A stretch of DNA of 64,000 bases from the NCBI RefSeq assembly GCF_900142175.1, contig NZ_FQZX01000001.1:1364001-1428000 (forward strand). The letters are read 5' to 3'. A program made the position numbers and the translations under genes. The notes below the pieces were generated by a model that was given only the letters and a program-made list of their open reading frames with translations, had not been told where the DNA came from and made no database searches. Shown in pieces: positions 18,701-25,569 of the stretch. This DNA comes from Maribacter aquivivus. GTDB taxonomy: Bacteria > Bacteroidota > Bacteroidia > Flavobacteriales > Flavobacteriaceae. Each line of letters opens with the position of its first letter. Within the stretch, counting starts at the first letter, position 1.

Positions 18701-20108
18701 GGCAGATCCTAGAGTAGTATCTGGTTTTAAGCCATTAACCAAAGAGTTGGTTTATCCAGTTGTAATCGGTAAATCTAAGGGTAACCGTCTATGGGATGTA
18801 GATGGTAATGAATACATAGACGCCTTAAACGGATTCGGATCTTGCTTTTTTGGATATCAGCCAGATTTCATTAAAAAAGCCATGCATGACCAAATTGAAT
18901 TGGGTTATGAAGTAGGACCACAACATCCTTTGGCAGGCGAGGTTTGTGAACTTTTATGTGAATTTACAGGTCATGATAGAGCTGCTTTATGTAACACAGG
19001 GTCAGAAGCTGTTCTTGGAGCTATGAGAATTGCTCGTACTGTAACCGGGCGTTCGCTTATTGTTGCGTTTACAGGTGCTTATCATGGTATTAATGATGAA
19101 GGTATTGTAAGAGGTTCTCAGAAAAAGAAAACGTTTCCGGCAGCAGCTGGTATTTTACCAGAAGCAGTTCAGAACATGTTAATTCTTGATTATGGTACAG
19201 ATGAAAGTTTGCAAATAATTAAAGATAGAGCTCATGAAATTGCAGGAGTGCTAATAGAGCCTGTTCAAAGTCGTAGACCAGAATTTCAACCCATAGAGTT
19301 TATTAAGAAAGTAAGAGAACTAACTACTGCAGAAGAGATTGCTTTTATTTTCGATGAGGTTATTACCGGTTTTAGAATGCATCCGGGTGGAGCGCAGGCA
19401 TTATTTGATGTTAAAGCTGATTTAGCAACTTATGGTAAAGTAATTGGCGGCGGAGTATCCATCGGTGCTATTGTAGGTAAAAAAGAGTATATGGATGCGC
19501 TTGATGGCGGATTTTGGCAATATGGTGATGACTCATACCCTGAGGTTGGGGTTACCTATTTTGCGGGTACTTTTGTACGTCATCCTTTAGCACTGGCTTC
19601 TGCAAAGGCAGTCTTGCTTCACATGAAAGAACAAGGTCCAAGTTTGCAGGCAAATGTATCTGCTATGACAGAACGTATGGCAAAAAGCTTGAATGCTACT
19701 TTTGCAAAAGACGGACTCCCAATAGAAATCACTTATTTTGGATCTTTATGGAGATTGAAATTCAAGAAAGATATTCCGTATTCAGAATTGTTGTTCGTTA
19801 GTATGCGTGAAAAAGGAATTCATATTTGGGACGGTTTCCCTTGTTTCTTGACCACTGCGTATACGAGCGATGATGTTGATTTCTTGATGAAAACGTTATT
19901 GTCTTCTATAGACGAATTGGTAGCTGTAGGTATATTATCTAAGGAAGCAGTAAATGGTAATCATGTGGTTAGCTCGCAATCTTCTTTTGATAAATTGAAT
20001 ACGCCTCCGGTACCTGGTGCACGTTTAGGAAGGGATGAAAAAGGCCAACCAGCTTGGTATGTCGCAGATGCTAGCCAAGAGAGCGGTTACTTGAAAATTG
20101 AGATTTAA
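12717..20108 (+). CDS. hybrid NRPS/PKS: (half C)-A-T-KS-AT-ACP-aminotransferase
   Basis: The 2463-aa protein loads an amino acid, extends it with a malonyl unit and transaminates the beta-keto group. Order: a C-terminal-lobe-only condensation remnant (about 15-265) without HHxxxDG; A domain (about 285-770; YTSGTTGKPKG near 412, pocket read D-F-W-N-I-G-G-I-F); carrier T (GGTS, Ser807). KS (866-1290) has Cys1036, His1172 and His1211. AT (about 1385-1690) has GHSLG Ser1482 and HAFH at 1578, a malonyl-CoA signature. ACP has LGLDSL Ser1805; a Pro/Gln/Val-rich linker spans about 1850-1960. A class III PLP aminotransferase (about 2000-2440) has NTGSEA, FDEVITGFR and Lys2241. There is no KR, DH, ER or TE, so the chain must pass to another protein, probably the C-A-T-TE enzyme. 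KS-AT-ACP-AMT resembles the McyE and mycosubtilin-type beta-amino modules. Confidence 0.95.
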   Translation: MEAKKANLITDSTIAYWKNILLDDVKLLDLPSRKLTVKNSVDQGSLLRTQFSADVTSKVKANIVGDNKIEAFFITALSILLQRYTNQIDIAFGLTFDDNDNAHNNLALFRNSIDPTTDFTTLNNQAKEILALHKANPYPTDKFLKDFNLVKDNGENVVLDVVLAINSIKDSATISNDTDATDAIEFIGSVHSKSNIKVVLNIADEHIKFDLIFNENIFDKELIMQFMQHYKHIVPLLIEQSSTAVGSLNILSEKDQSTLLNEFNNPYAAYPREKTIVDLLNEQAVKTPNNIAVVYEENSLTYAELHKLSNQFADYLIKKHGAAKGDFACLILERSEWLIVSMMGIIKAGAVYVPVDPNYPDERIDYIKEDSNCDFTVDAAAIEEFNATSDTYSTEEVKDINLEPSDLIYIIYTSGTTGKPKGVQLEHRNIVSLFVNDEPFYDFNETDVWTMFHSYCFDFSVWEMYGALLFGGKLIIPSKEVIKDPYEFMSLVIKEKVTILNQTPSSFLNIMGSLPTDDVDLNLRYVIFGGEALFPKYLEKWYCKFPSIQFVNGYGITETTIFTTFNIIDDEDIKTNISNIGNCISTLSSHVVNTNNQLQPIGVIGELCISGHGLARGYLNRPELTDQKFIDNPFEDGEKMYRSGDLVKRLSDGTLEYIGRIDHQVKIRGHRVELGEIESSIDAIAGIKRTVVLPNTNAEGEARLVAYLLADGDKPEISSIKQELFDKLPEFMMPTFFMWVDEFPTNSNGKIDKEKLPEPEYLRATSDVIFRKPRTKTEKGLASIWEKELKVSGIGLDDNFFEMGGTSIVAQKVVNAIMKTLQVRIPVTKLYQYTTISGLSAFMGGDKKTALFSNKRNVKNKNKSKDVAIIAMSARFPGANTIDEFWDVLKNGRETISFFTPEELDQSIPEATRKDPLYVAARGIVPSAKTFDARFFGLTPKFAAAMDPQQRLFLELAWEVLEESGHLPEHYTGRVGVYAGTGTNTYYKKNILPNSEVVEAIGQLQLDTANEKDYIASRTAYQLDLKGPAVSVHSACSTSLLAIAEAVEAIRNGQCEIAVAGGSSITAPMNSGHLYQEGSMLSTDGHCRPFDAQARGTVFSDGAGAIILKDLEEAKKDGDIIYGVVKGVGINNDGGHKGSFTAPSAEGQANAIAAAINDANISPDTISYIETHGTATPLGDPIEVEGLNLAFGEQEKQNFCGLGSVKSNMGHMTAAAGVAGIIKTVLAFNHKVIPPSLGFDKPNPEIDFENSPFYVNNKLSDWNVKGQRRAGVSSFGVGGTNVHIVVEEYEMEARTSKFQRPLQLLPISAKTNTSLAGYETVLKKHIDAKPDLNLADVAYTLSTTKASFNNRRFILASDTKDASAFLIDNDLKTTQSSVVKNIPSEIVFLLPGQGSQYLNMGKDLYDGESVFREAVDICADLLLDTIKVDIREIIFQDASSEEAESKLRDTRYTQPALFTIEYALSQLWMSWGIQPTVLCGHSLGEFVGAHLAGVFSLEDALKLVSMRGILVSGLPKGSMLTVRIDQESLEKILPKTLAIAAVNSAKLCVVSGEDDEITKFSELLKEQSLAYRLIATSHAFHSFMMDPILEEFGDVVKNINLNIPELPIISTVTGTWLTNEEAVDPVYWTNHLRDTVRFSDAMDTIVKLEDVVLLEVGPGNTLTTLSRQNKGAKNIKSLASLAIPKKEENSYNGVLKALGQLWLTGLTIDWNALYTNQERQKLRLPTYVFDRKPCWIDPLVSIPKERTHLNADQPITRIIEKPKSAAPMRNVSILNKISELISNSYGIELEVADKDSSFLELGLDSLILTQMAITCKKEFKIPITFRQLNEDINTPELLANYLDKNLPADVMAPQPVVEAAPQPVAAFNQVQQVVPANYTTSATNQTAIGLIGEQLNLLSRQLQLLQGNTVAQAPQPVAVPNPAPAKVVNGSSTLDARSEQETMEHKKPFGASPRIERQSTGLDQAQSQYLKDLTVRYNTKTIGSKNYAQNNRAKMADPRVVSGFKPLTKELVYPVVIGKSKGNRLWDVDGNEYIDALNGFGSCFFGYQPDFIKKAMHDQIELGYEVGPQHPLAGEVCELLCEFTGHDRAALCNTGSEAVLGAMRIARTVTGRSLIVAFTGAYHGINDEGIVRGSQKKKTFPAAAGILPEAVQNMLILDYGTDESLQIIKDRAHEIAGVLIEPVQSRRPEFQPIEFIKKVRELTTAEEIAFIFDEVITGFRMHPGGAQALFDVKADLATYGKVIGGGVSIGAIVGKKEYMDALDGGFWQYGDDSYPEVGVTYFAGTFVRHPLALASAKAVLLHMKEQGPSLQANVSAMTERMAKSLNATFAKDGLPIEITYFGSLWRLKFKKDIPYSELLFVSMREKGIHIWDGFPCFLTTAYTSDDVDFLMKTLLSSIDELVAVGILSKEAVNGNHVVSSQSSFDKLNTPPVPGARLGRDEKGQPAWYVADASQESGYLKIEI

Positions 20109-20145
20109 AAATAGAAAGATTTAGAAAATAGATATGACTATTTAG

Positions 20146-20838
20146 ATGACACATTTATTGTTTACTTATTTAACCGATGAAGGCAACGATTCTTTTTTTG
20201 CTGAAGCAAAGCATCGTTTCTCGACGGAGTTTGTAAACAAGTTTTCTAAATATAAACGTTGGCAAGATGCAAAATCTACCATTCTTGGTAGGTTGTTATT
20301 AGCTTACGGATTAAAGAATTTGTATCAAGTAGATATAAATAACCTCAAGATGAATTTCTCTAAGGATAAAAAACCCTTTTTAGAAAATTCATCTATTCAA
20401 TTCAACATTTCACACTCCAATGATGTAATTGTTTGCGCAATTACATCGGTGGGTGATATAGGCGTTGATATTGAGAAAATCAGTGATATCAATATTCATG
20501 ATTTTATAGATCAATTCTCTCAGTCAGAATACGAAGCAATCATAAGTTCGTCAAATGTACAGGAGCAGTTTTATAGATTTTGGACCCAAAAAGAGGCTAT
20601 TGTTAAGGCAAATGGTTCTGGTTTGCATATACCTTTGAATTCATTTGAAATAAATAACCATCAAGCAACAGTTGCGGATCAATGTTATTTTTTGAAGGAA
20701 ATACCTCTCAATCCCCAGTATATATGCAATGTAGCCACCCAAAATATAATATCCGATAACGTAATGACGTTAACAAGTCTTAATACGGAATTAATTACAG
20801 GTTTTGGGTCATGTAACAATTTTAAATCTTTTTGCTAA
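20146..20838 (+). CDS. Sfp-type 4'-phosphopantetheinyl transferase
   Basis: This 230-aa enzyme moves phosphopantetheine from CoA to the serine of carrier domains, here presumably the three in the neighbouring synthases. The family signatures are visible: FNISHSND near residue 85, GVDIEKI near 107 (metal-binding Asp and Glu) and RFWTQKEAIVKANG near 145 (WxxKEA). The length is typical of Sfp-type enzymes. The ATG is 37 bp after the stop of the NRPS/PKS gene and on the same strand, so co-transcription is very likely. The next gene on this strand, about 200 bp on, is the polysaccharide exporter. The proximity makes it the dedicated activator of the cluster, although it may also serve other carrier proteins. 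Confidence 0.93.
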   Translation: MTHLLFTYLTDEGNDSFFAEAKHRFSTEFVNKFSKYKRWQDAKSTILGRLLLAYGLKNLYQVDINNLKMNFSKDKKPFLENSSIQFNISHSNDVIVCAITSVGDIGVDIEKISDINIHDFIDQFSQSEYEAIISSSNVQEQFYRFWTQKEAIVKANGSGLHIPLNSFEINNHQATVADQCYFLKEIPLNPQYICNVATQNIISDNVMTLTSLNTELITGFGSCNNFKSFC

Positions 20839-21041
20839 TAGCGGTGTATGCCTTGTATGGCCGTTAAAGTGCTTTCGTTTATATCTAATCTGCTTAGGCG
20901 GTAATTGTGATATAGATAGATTTCTTAATTACGACGATTATATAAACGATGACGTCGGAATTTATAAGCAATCAATTTTTGTTTGATTTAATTTTGACCC
21001 TTACCATGTACAATAACTATAAGCTACAAACTTTACTATTT

Positions 21042-21833
21042 ATGAAAGCTGATATTTCCCCATTTAATTTTAAGAACATAAGAAATTCATTGTTTAGATT
21101 TTCTTTACTATTACTAGTTGCATTACAAATTTCATCTTGTGGTAGTGCAAAAAAGTCTTCTTACTTTAATGAAGTAGGTAACAATTCATTTGCTACTTAT
21201 TTTGAACCATTAGAACCAATATTACAGAAGAATGATTTGTTGAGCATAAACATTACCAGTTTAAATGCAGAAGTAACAGAGATGTTCAACCTAGCCAATA
21301 ACGCTGGTGGTGCGCAACCTACAGGGTATTTAATTGATCAAGATGGTTTCATACGTTTTCCGGTTTTAGGTAAAATAGAAGTTTCTGGGTTGACCAAAAA
21401 AGAGCTAAGAGAGTATATTAGAGGAGAATTAATTTCGAAAAAGTTATTAATGGAGCCCATTGTAGATATTCGATTCATGAACTTTAAGGTTTCTGTTTTA
21501 GGCGAAGTAAATCAGCCTGCAGTTTTTACCATTCCAAATGAAAAGGTAACATTACTTGAGGCTTTAGGGATGGCAGGTGATATGACCATTTATGCACAGA
21601 GAAATAATGTTTTGTTGATTAGTGAAGAAGATGGAGTTAAGAGTACAAAAAGAATTGATTTGACATCAGACGAATTATTTACCTCTCCGAACTACTACTT
21701 AAGACCAAATGACATCGTTTATGTTCAGCCTAACGATAGAAAGGTTAGAAACACCTCTAATGCTGCCCAGTGGTTTTCAGTAATACTAGGTTCTTTATCA
21801 TTAGCGGTTATTTCTATTTCTACTTTTAAGTAA
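21042..21833 (+). CDS. Wza-like polysaccharide export outer-membrane lipoprotein (BexD/CtrA/VexA family)
   Basis: This protein forms the periplasmic/outer-membrane part of the EPS exit channel. From the ATG at 21042 (263 aa) there is a signal peptide with lipobox ISSC, so the lipidated Cys is about residue 34. A polysaccharide-export domain follows (QKNDLLSINI... GYLIDQDGFIRFPVLGKIEV). An SLBB-type domain follows (FKVSVLGEVNQPAVFTIPNE) and a hydrophobic C-terminal helix (WFSVILGSLSLAVISIS). An in-frame ATG at 20949 would put 31 extra residues before the signal peptide; I prefer 21042 because the signal then starts at the N-terminus. It is followed by the Wzc-like gene. It is the only Wza homologue in the window although there are two Wzx/Wzy sets. 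Confidence 0.9.
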   Translation: MKADISPFNFKNIRNSLFRFSLLLLVALQISSCGSAKKSSYFNEVGNNSFATYFEPLEPILQKNDLLSINITSLNAEVTEMFNLANNAGGAQPTGYLIDQDGFIRFPVLGKIEVSGLTKKELREYIRGELISKKLLMEPIVDIRFMNFKVSVLGEVNQPAVFTIPNEKVTLLEALGMAGDMTIYAQRNNVLLISEEDGVKSTKRIDLTSDELFTSPNYYLRPNDIVYVQPNDRKVRNTSNAAQWFSVILGSLSLAVISISTFK

Positions 21834-21944
21834 ACTCAACAATATATCTTTAAAAAAAAAACAGTTTACTTAAGTCTTAATGTTTTATAACCACCATAAC
21901 CTGGTTATGTATACTGAAGCTTAATTACCCTAAAATTGAATGTA

Positions 21945-24263
21945 ATGACTGAAAAGGAATATTTCGATTCACAAATGTCTTCCAAAGAAAATGGAGAAAA
22001 TTTTGATTTGAAAGCACTGTTTGCCAAATACCTTAAATCGTGGAAACTTTTTCTGATTTCTCTGATTGTATTTTTGGCTTTAGCTGTGGCTGCCTTACAA
22101 TTTGTTCGTACGTCTTATAATGTTACTAGTAAAATACTATTAAAGAACGAAACAGCTACTATTGATGCATCAGGTAATAACTTGGTGAACAATAACCCTT
22201 TTAGTAACTCTGAAAAGGTAAACAACGAAATTGAAGTACTTACTTCTGTGCATTTAATGCGGTCGGTGTTAGATAGTTTGTCGTTACAAGGCAAGGTTAT
22301 AGCTCCTGATGTTTTTCCTGAGACAGAATTATATGGTTCTGAACTGCCTTTTAAGATTGTAGTTGATACCCTATTTCCACTTGCTTATGAAACTACTTTA
22401 AAAATTAAAATTGAAGGTGCAGATAGCTTTAGTATTACTGAAGAGTTTGAAGATGCTTTAACAGACTCTAGTACTTCAAGTTCTTCTTATGGCTATAATA
22501 CCTATAATTATGGTTATAAAATTGAAAAACCATACGGTATTTTTCATATTGTTGAGAATGAAAAAACGACTTCAAAAGATGCTGAGTTCGTTGTTGAATT
22601 TAGAGATATTGATGAATTAGCACATGACTATGTAAAAAAGGTATTAAATATTTATGTAGTTAATAAAGATGCTTCGGTTATAAATATTGAATTGAAAGAA
22701 TCAAATCCAGAAAAGGGTGAAGATATTATTAATGGTCTAGTTGAAATGTACGGTTATAAAGCATTTTTAGAAAAGAATGCTGTAGCATTAGAAAATGTAA
22801 AATTTATTGATAATCGTTTAAATACGCTTTCCGTAGAGCTTAGTGAAGTAGAAATGAACGTGGCACAGTTTAAAACAGAAAATGAACTTGCCAATGTTGA
22901 GTTTGATGCCAATTCTTTTGCTGCACAAGAAATAGATTATGGTAGAAAATTGACCGAGTCTGAAATCGAATTAAAGGTTCTTAGTGCTATCGAGCGTAAT
23001 TTAAAAAGAGGAGATAGTGAATCTACCATAAATTCGTTGAGTGTTACAAGCGCAAATTTAATCTACCTAATTGATAGTTATAATAAATTATTAATAGATA
23101 AGAAAAGTCTACAAAGAACCGTACCTGAGAACAATCCTAGAATGATTGATATTAGGGGTCAATTAGAACAGCTTAGGAGAAATATACTTGGTAGTCTTTC
23201 TACATCTAAGCAAAGCTTGAGAACTACTATTAATAGTATTAAAGGTAGGTCGGATCAATTTGTTGAAAAGAAGCAACGTATACCGAATATGCAAAGGCAG
23301 TTATTAGAAATTAGCAGAGAGCAGGGTATTAAAGAGAATTTATTTTTATATCTATTGCAAAAAAGAGAAGAAGCAGCTTTAATGGTTGGTGTTAGAAATG
23401 ATAATTTCACAATCATTGATAGAGCAATAACCGATTTTGAATCTGGCTCGCCTAGTAAAAAATCATTTCTTTTAATTTCCTTTTTAATGGGACTTATAGT
23501 TCCAATAGGTTTTATACATTTAAAAGATGCACTTAACTCTAAAGTCACTAATAAGAAAGATGTCGAGGCAAAGTTAAATGTGCCGGTTATAGGCGAGATT
23601 GTACATAATAAATCTAAAAATAACCTAATAGAAAAAGGGGAAGAAGAAAGTGCATTAGGACAGAGTTTTAGAATGATGAGAATGAATCTAGACTTTATGC
23701 TCTCTAAAAAGAAAGTGCAAACGGTTCTAGTAACTTCGGCAATTAAAGGTGAGGGAAAAACTTTTTTCTCTTCAAACATGGGTGTCGCTTTGGCTTCATC
23801 AAGTGCTAAGGTTTTAATACTAGAATTAGACAAACACAATCCTGAATTGATTGAAGCTTTGGGAGAAACCAAAAAAGAGTATGGTATTTCTAATTATTTA
23901 AACCAAAATCATAATACTATAACCGTTAATGATCTTCTAATTCCGGTAAATAATAATCCAAATCTTTTCGCAATTGGTTTGGGGTCTGAAAATATTGACG
24001 GGCTAGAGTTTTTCAATTCGAATAGAATGGAAATATTAATGAATAATTTAAAACAAGAATTCGATTATATATTAATTGATTCAGCACCAATAGGTAAATT
24101 GGCAGATACTTTTGCACTTTCGAGATTTACAGACTGTTGTATTTGTATGGTTAGGGAAAATCACTCTAATCTAGAAGATTTAGCGATAATAGAAGATCTT
24201 AAGGTGAACAAAAAGTTTAAAAACCCAATGGTGGTTTTAAACGATGTAACTTCTAACGAATAG
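21945..24263 (+). CDS. Wzc-like polysaccharide co-polymerase with BY-kinase-type ATPase domain (left copy)
   Basis: This inner-membrane protein controls chain length and export. The 772-aa chain has a first membrane helix near residues 35-57, a large periplasmic coiled-coil region and a second helix near 500-520. A cytoplasmic P-loop domain follows with Walker A AIKGEGKT (about 595-602) and Walker B YILIDSAP. Two features of canonical tyrosine kinases are weak. The Walker A' motif reads ILELDKHNPE, without the first Asp and the Arg, and the C-terminus ends VLNDVTSNE with no tyrosine cluster. A Tyr/Ser-rich patch (SSSYGYNTYNYGYK, near 180) is in the periplasmic part. A TTG nine bases upstream is an alternative start; ATG at 21945 is preferred. 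Wza precedes it and a Wzy-like gene follows 43 bp on. Confidence 0.9.
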   Translation: MTEKEYFDSQMSSKENGENFDLKALFAKYLKSWKLFLISLIVFLALAVAALQFVRTSYNVTSKILLKNETATIDASGNNLVNNNPFSNSEKVNNEIEVLTSVHLMRSVLDSLSLQGKVIAPDVFPETELYGSELPFKIVVDTLFPLAYETTLKIKIEGADSFSITEEFEDALTDSSTSSSSYGYNTYNYGYKIEKPYGIFHIVENEKTTSKDAEFVVEFRDIDELAHDYVKKVLNIYVVNKDASVINIELKESNPEKGEDIINGLVEMYGYKAFLEKNAVALENVKFIDNRLNTLSVELSEVEMNVAQFKTENELANVEFDANSFAAQEIDYGRKLTESEIELKVLSAIERNLKRGDSESTINSLSVTSANLIYLIDSYNKLLIDKKSLQRTVPENNPRMIDIRGQLEQLRRNILGSLSTSKQSLRTTINSIKGRSDQFVEKKQRIPNMQRQLLEISREQGIKENLFLYLLQKREEAALMVGVRNDNFTIIDRAITDFESGSPSKKSFLLISFLMGLIVPIGFIHLKDALNSKVTNKKDVEAKLNVPVIGEIVHNKSKNNLIEKGEEESALGQSFRMMRMNLDFMLSKKKVQTVLVTSAIKGEGKTFFSSNMGVALASSSAKVLILELDKHNPELIEALGETKKEYGISNYLNQNHNTITVNDLLIPVNNNPNLFAIGLGSENIDGLEFFNSNRMEILMNNLKQEFDYILIDSAPIGKLADTFALSRFTDCCICMVRENHSNLEDLAIIEDLKVNKKFKNPMVVLNDVTSNE

Positions 24264-24306
24264 GTGATTTATTTCACACAAAATTACTACACAGGATAAA
24301 ACAACA

Positions 24307-25563
24307 ATGAATATATATTATATTATTACTTTGTTTTTTTTACTATTTGCTTCTAAAGCCAATTTTTTAGTTCAATCTAATTTAGCGTGGTTTGGTTTTG
24401 AAGTGTGTATGATATTTGTTGCCTTTTATTTTAAAAGGGTGAAGAAAAAAGATGTGCAGTTTTTTTTAATAAGTGCTGGAGTTTATTTTGTTTACATTTT
24501 ATTTCGATTCAAATTAAATCAGTTACCCAGCGATTATTTTAAGAGTGATGTATTTTACTTTTTCAAATTTGTACTTACTTCTTATTTGTTCTGTTTGATA
24601 TTAAAAGAGAAGACTCTTTATTATTTAGTGAAAGTCATTTCACATTTGGCACTGATATCCATTGTTTTTTATGTCATTCAATTTTATCAAAACGGGGCTA
24701 TAGTTAAAGCGATAGGCAATACGTTCGAAAGCCTAACGGTCAATGATGAATCATCTAGGTATACTAATTTTTTAATATTTACCTATGATACTATTCATTA
24801 CTACAGGAACTCGGGATTTTGTTGGGAACCAGGGGCTTTTGGTTCATTTTTGACTTTAGCACTTTTGTTCAATTTTTTAATGAATGATTTTAAGTTAAAT
24901 AAAGAAGCATTTATTATTACACTTGCTATTTTAACAACGGTATCCACTACTGCCTATTTGGGTGTATTTCTATTATTTTTCTTGAGATATCGTGTTTTAA
25001 ACAAGGGTAGTAAAGTAGCTATTATCGCCTTTGCTATAATTTTTGCATTAGCAATACCTAATGTACCATTTTTAGGAGACAAAATAGTTGAGATTTATGA
25101 TCAGGATATTAAGGATCTTAAAAGAATTGAGCAATTGTCTACTTATTATGATGATGTGCAAAGACAAATTCCTTTGAATAGATTTGCTAGTGCAATATTT
25201 CTATATGAACAATTTGATTGGAAATTGTTTTTAGGTGTTAGTAACCAATATGATGAATATTACATACATGAATATAATATTAATATTTCTAATGGAATCA
25301 TGGACTTTATTACCAAATTTGGAGTCGTAGGTCTTTTTGTTTTGTTGTATCGTTATGGAGCTGTGTGTAAGGTGTATCTCCGTAAAACGGAATATGTGAT
25401 CTATTCCATATTAATTTTAATAATTCTAAGTTTTGGGGAACCTATATTGATGCTGCCTATTTGTGTCATATTCATGTTTTTACCCAAATTTAAGAATCAG
25501 GATTTTTCGGCATTATCTTATGCTTATAAAACTAAATATTTAAAAGTAGCAAATACCCAATAA
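24307..25563 (+). CDS. Wzy-like O-antigen/EPS polymerase (multi-pass membrane protein)
   Basis: The 418-aa protein has about ten hydrophobic helices spread over its length. A large extracytoplasmic loop (about residues 255-310) holds charged and aromatic residues, including the YDDVQRQIPLNRFASA segment. A conserved-looking GFCWEPGAFGSFL lies near residue 172; WEPG is seen in O-antigen ligase/polymerase-like proteins. Such enzymes join lipid-linked repeat units at the periplasmic face. Polymerases are poorly conserved, so the call rests on topology plus position between Wzc and Wzx genes. The next gene starts seven bases after the stop, consistent with one operon. An O-antigen ligase role cannot be excluded. 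Confidence 0.75.
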   Translation: MNIYYIITLFFLLFASKANFLVQSNLAWFGFEVCMIFVAFYFKRVKKKDVQFFLISAGVYFVYILFRFKLNQLPSDYFKSDVFYFFKFVLTSYLFCLILKEKTLYYLVKVISHLALISIVFYVIQFYQNGAIVKAIGNTFESLTVNDESSRYTNFLIFTYDTIHYYRNSGFCWEPGAFGSFLTLALLFNFLMNDFKLNKEAFIITLAILTTVSTTAYLGVFLLFFLRYRVLNKGSKVAIIAFAIIFALAIPNVPFLGDKIVEIYDQDIKDLKRIEQLSTYYDDVQRQIPLNRFASAIFLYEQFDWKLFLGVSNQYDEYYIHEYNINISNGIMDFITKFGVVGLFVLLYRYGAVCKVYLRKTEYVIYSILILIILSFGEPILMLPICVIFMFLPKFKNQDFSALSYAYKTKYLKVANTQ

Positions 25564-25569
25564 CCGATA

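Noticed and set aside
20804..20986. 60-codon frame overlapping the PPTase end and the Wza leader
   Set aside because: Overlaps a real gene in another frame and shows no family features.
23255..23872. 205-codon open frame antisense to the left Wzc-like gene
   Set aside because: It lies wholly inside a well-supported gene; it has Ser/Leu/Ile-rich composition from reversed codons and no recognisable domain.
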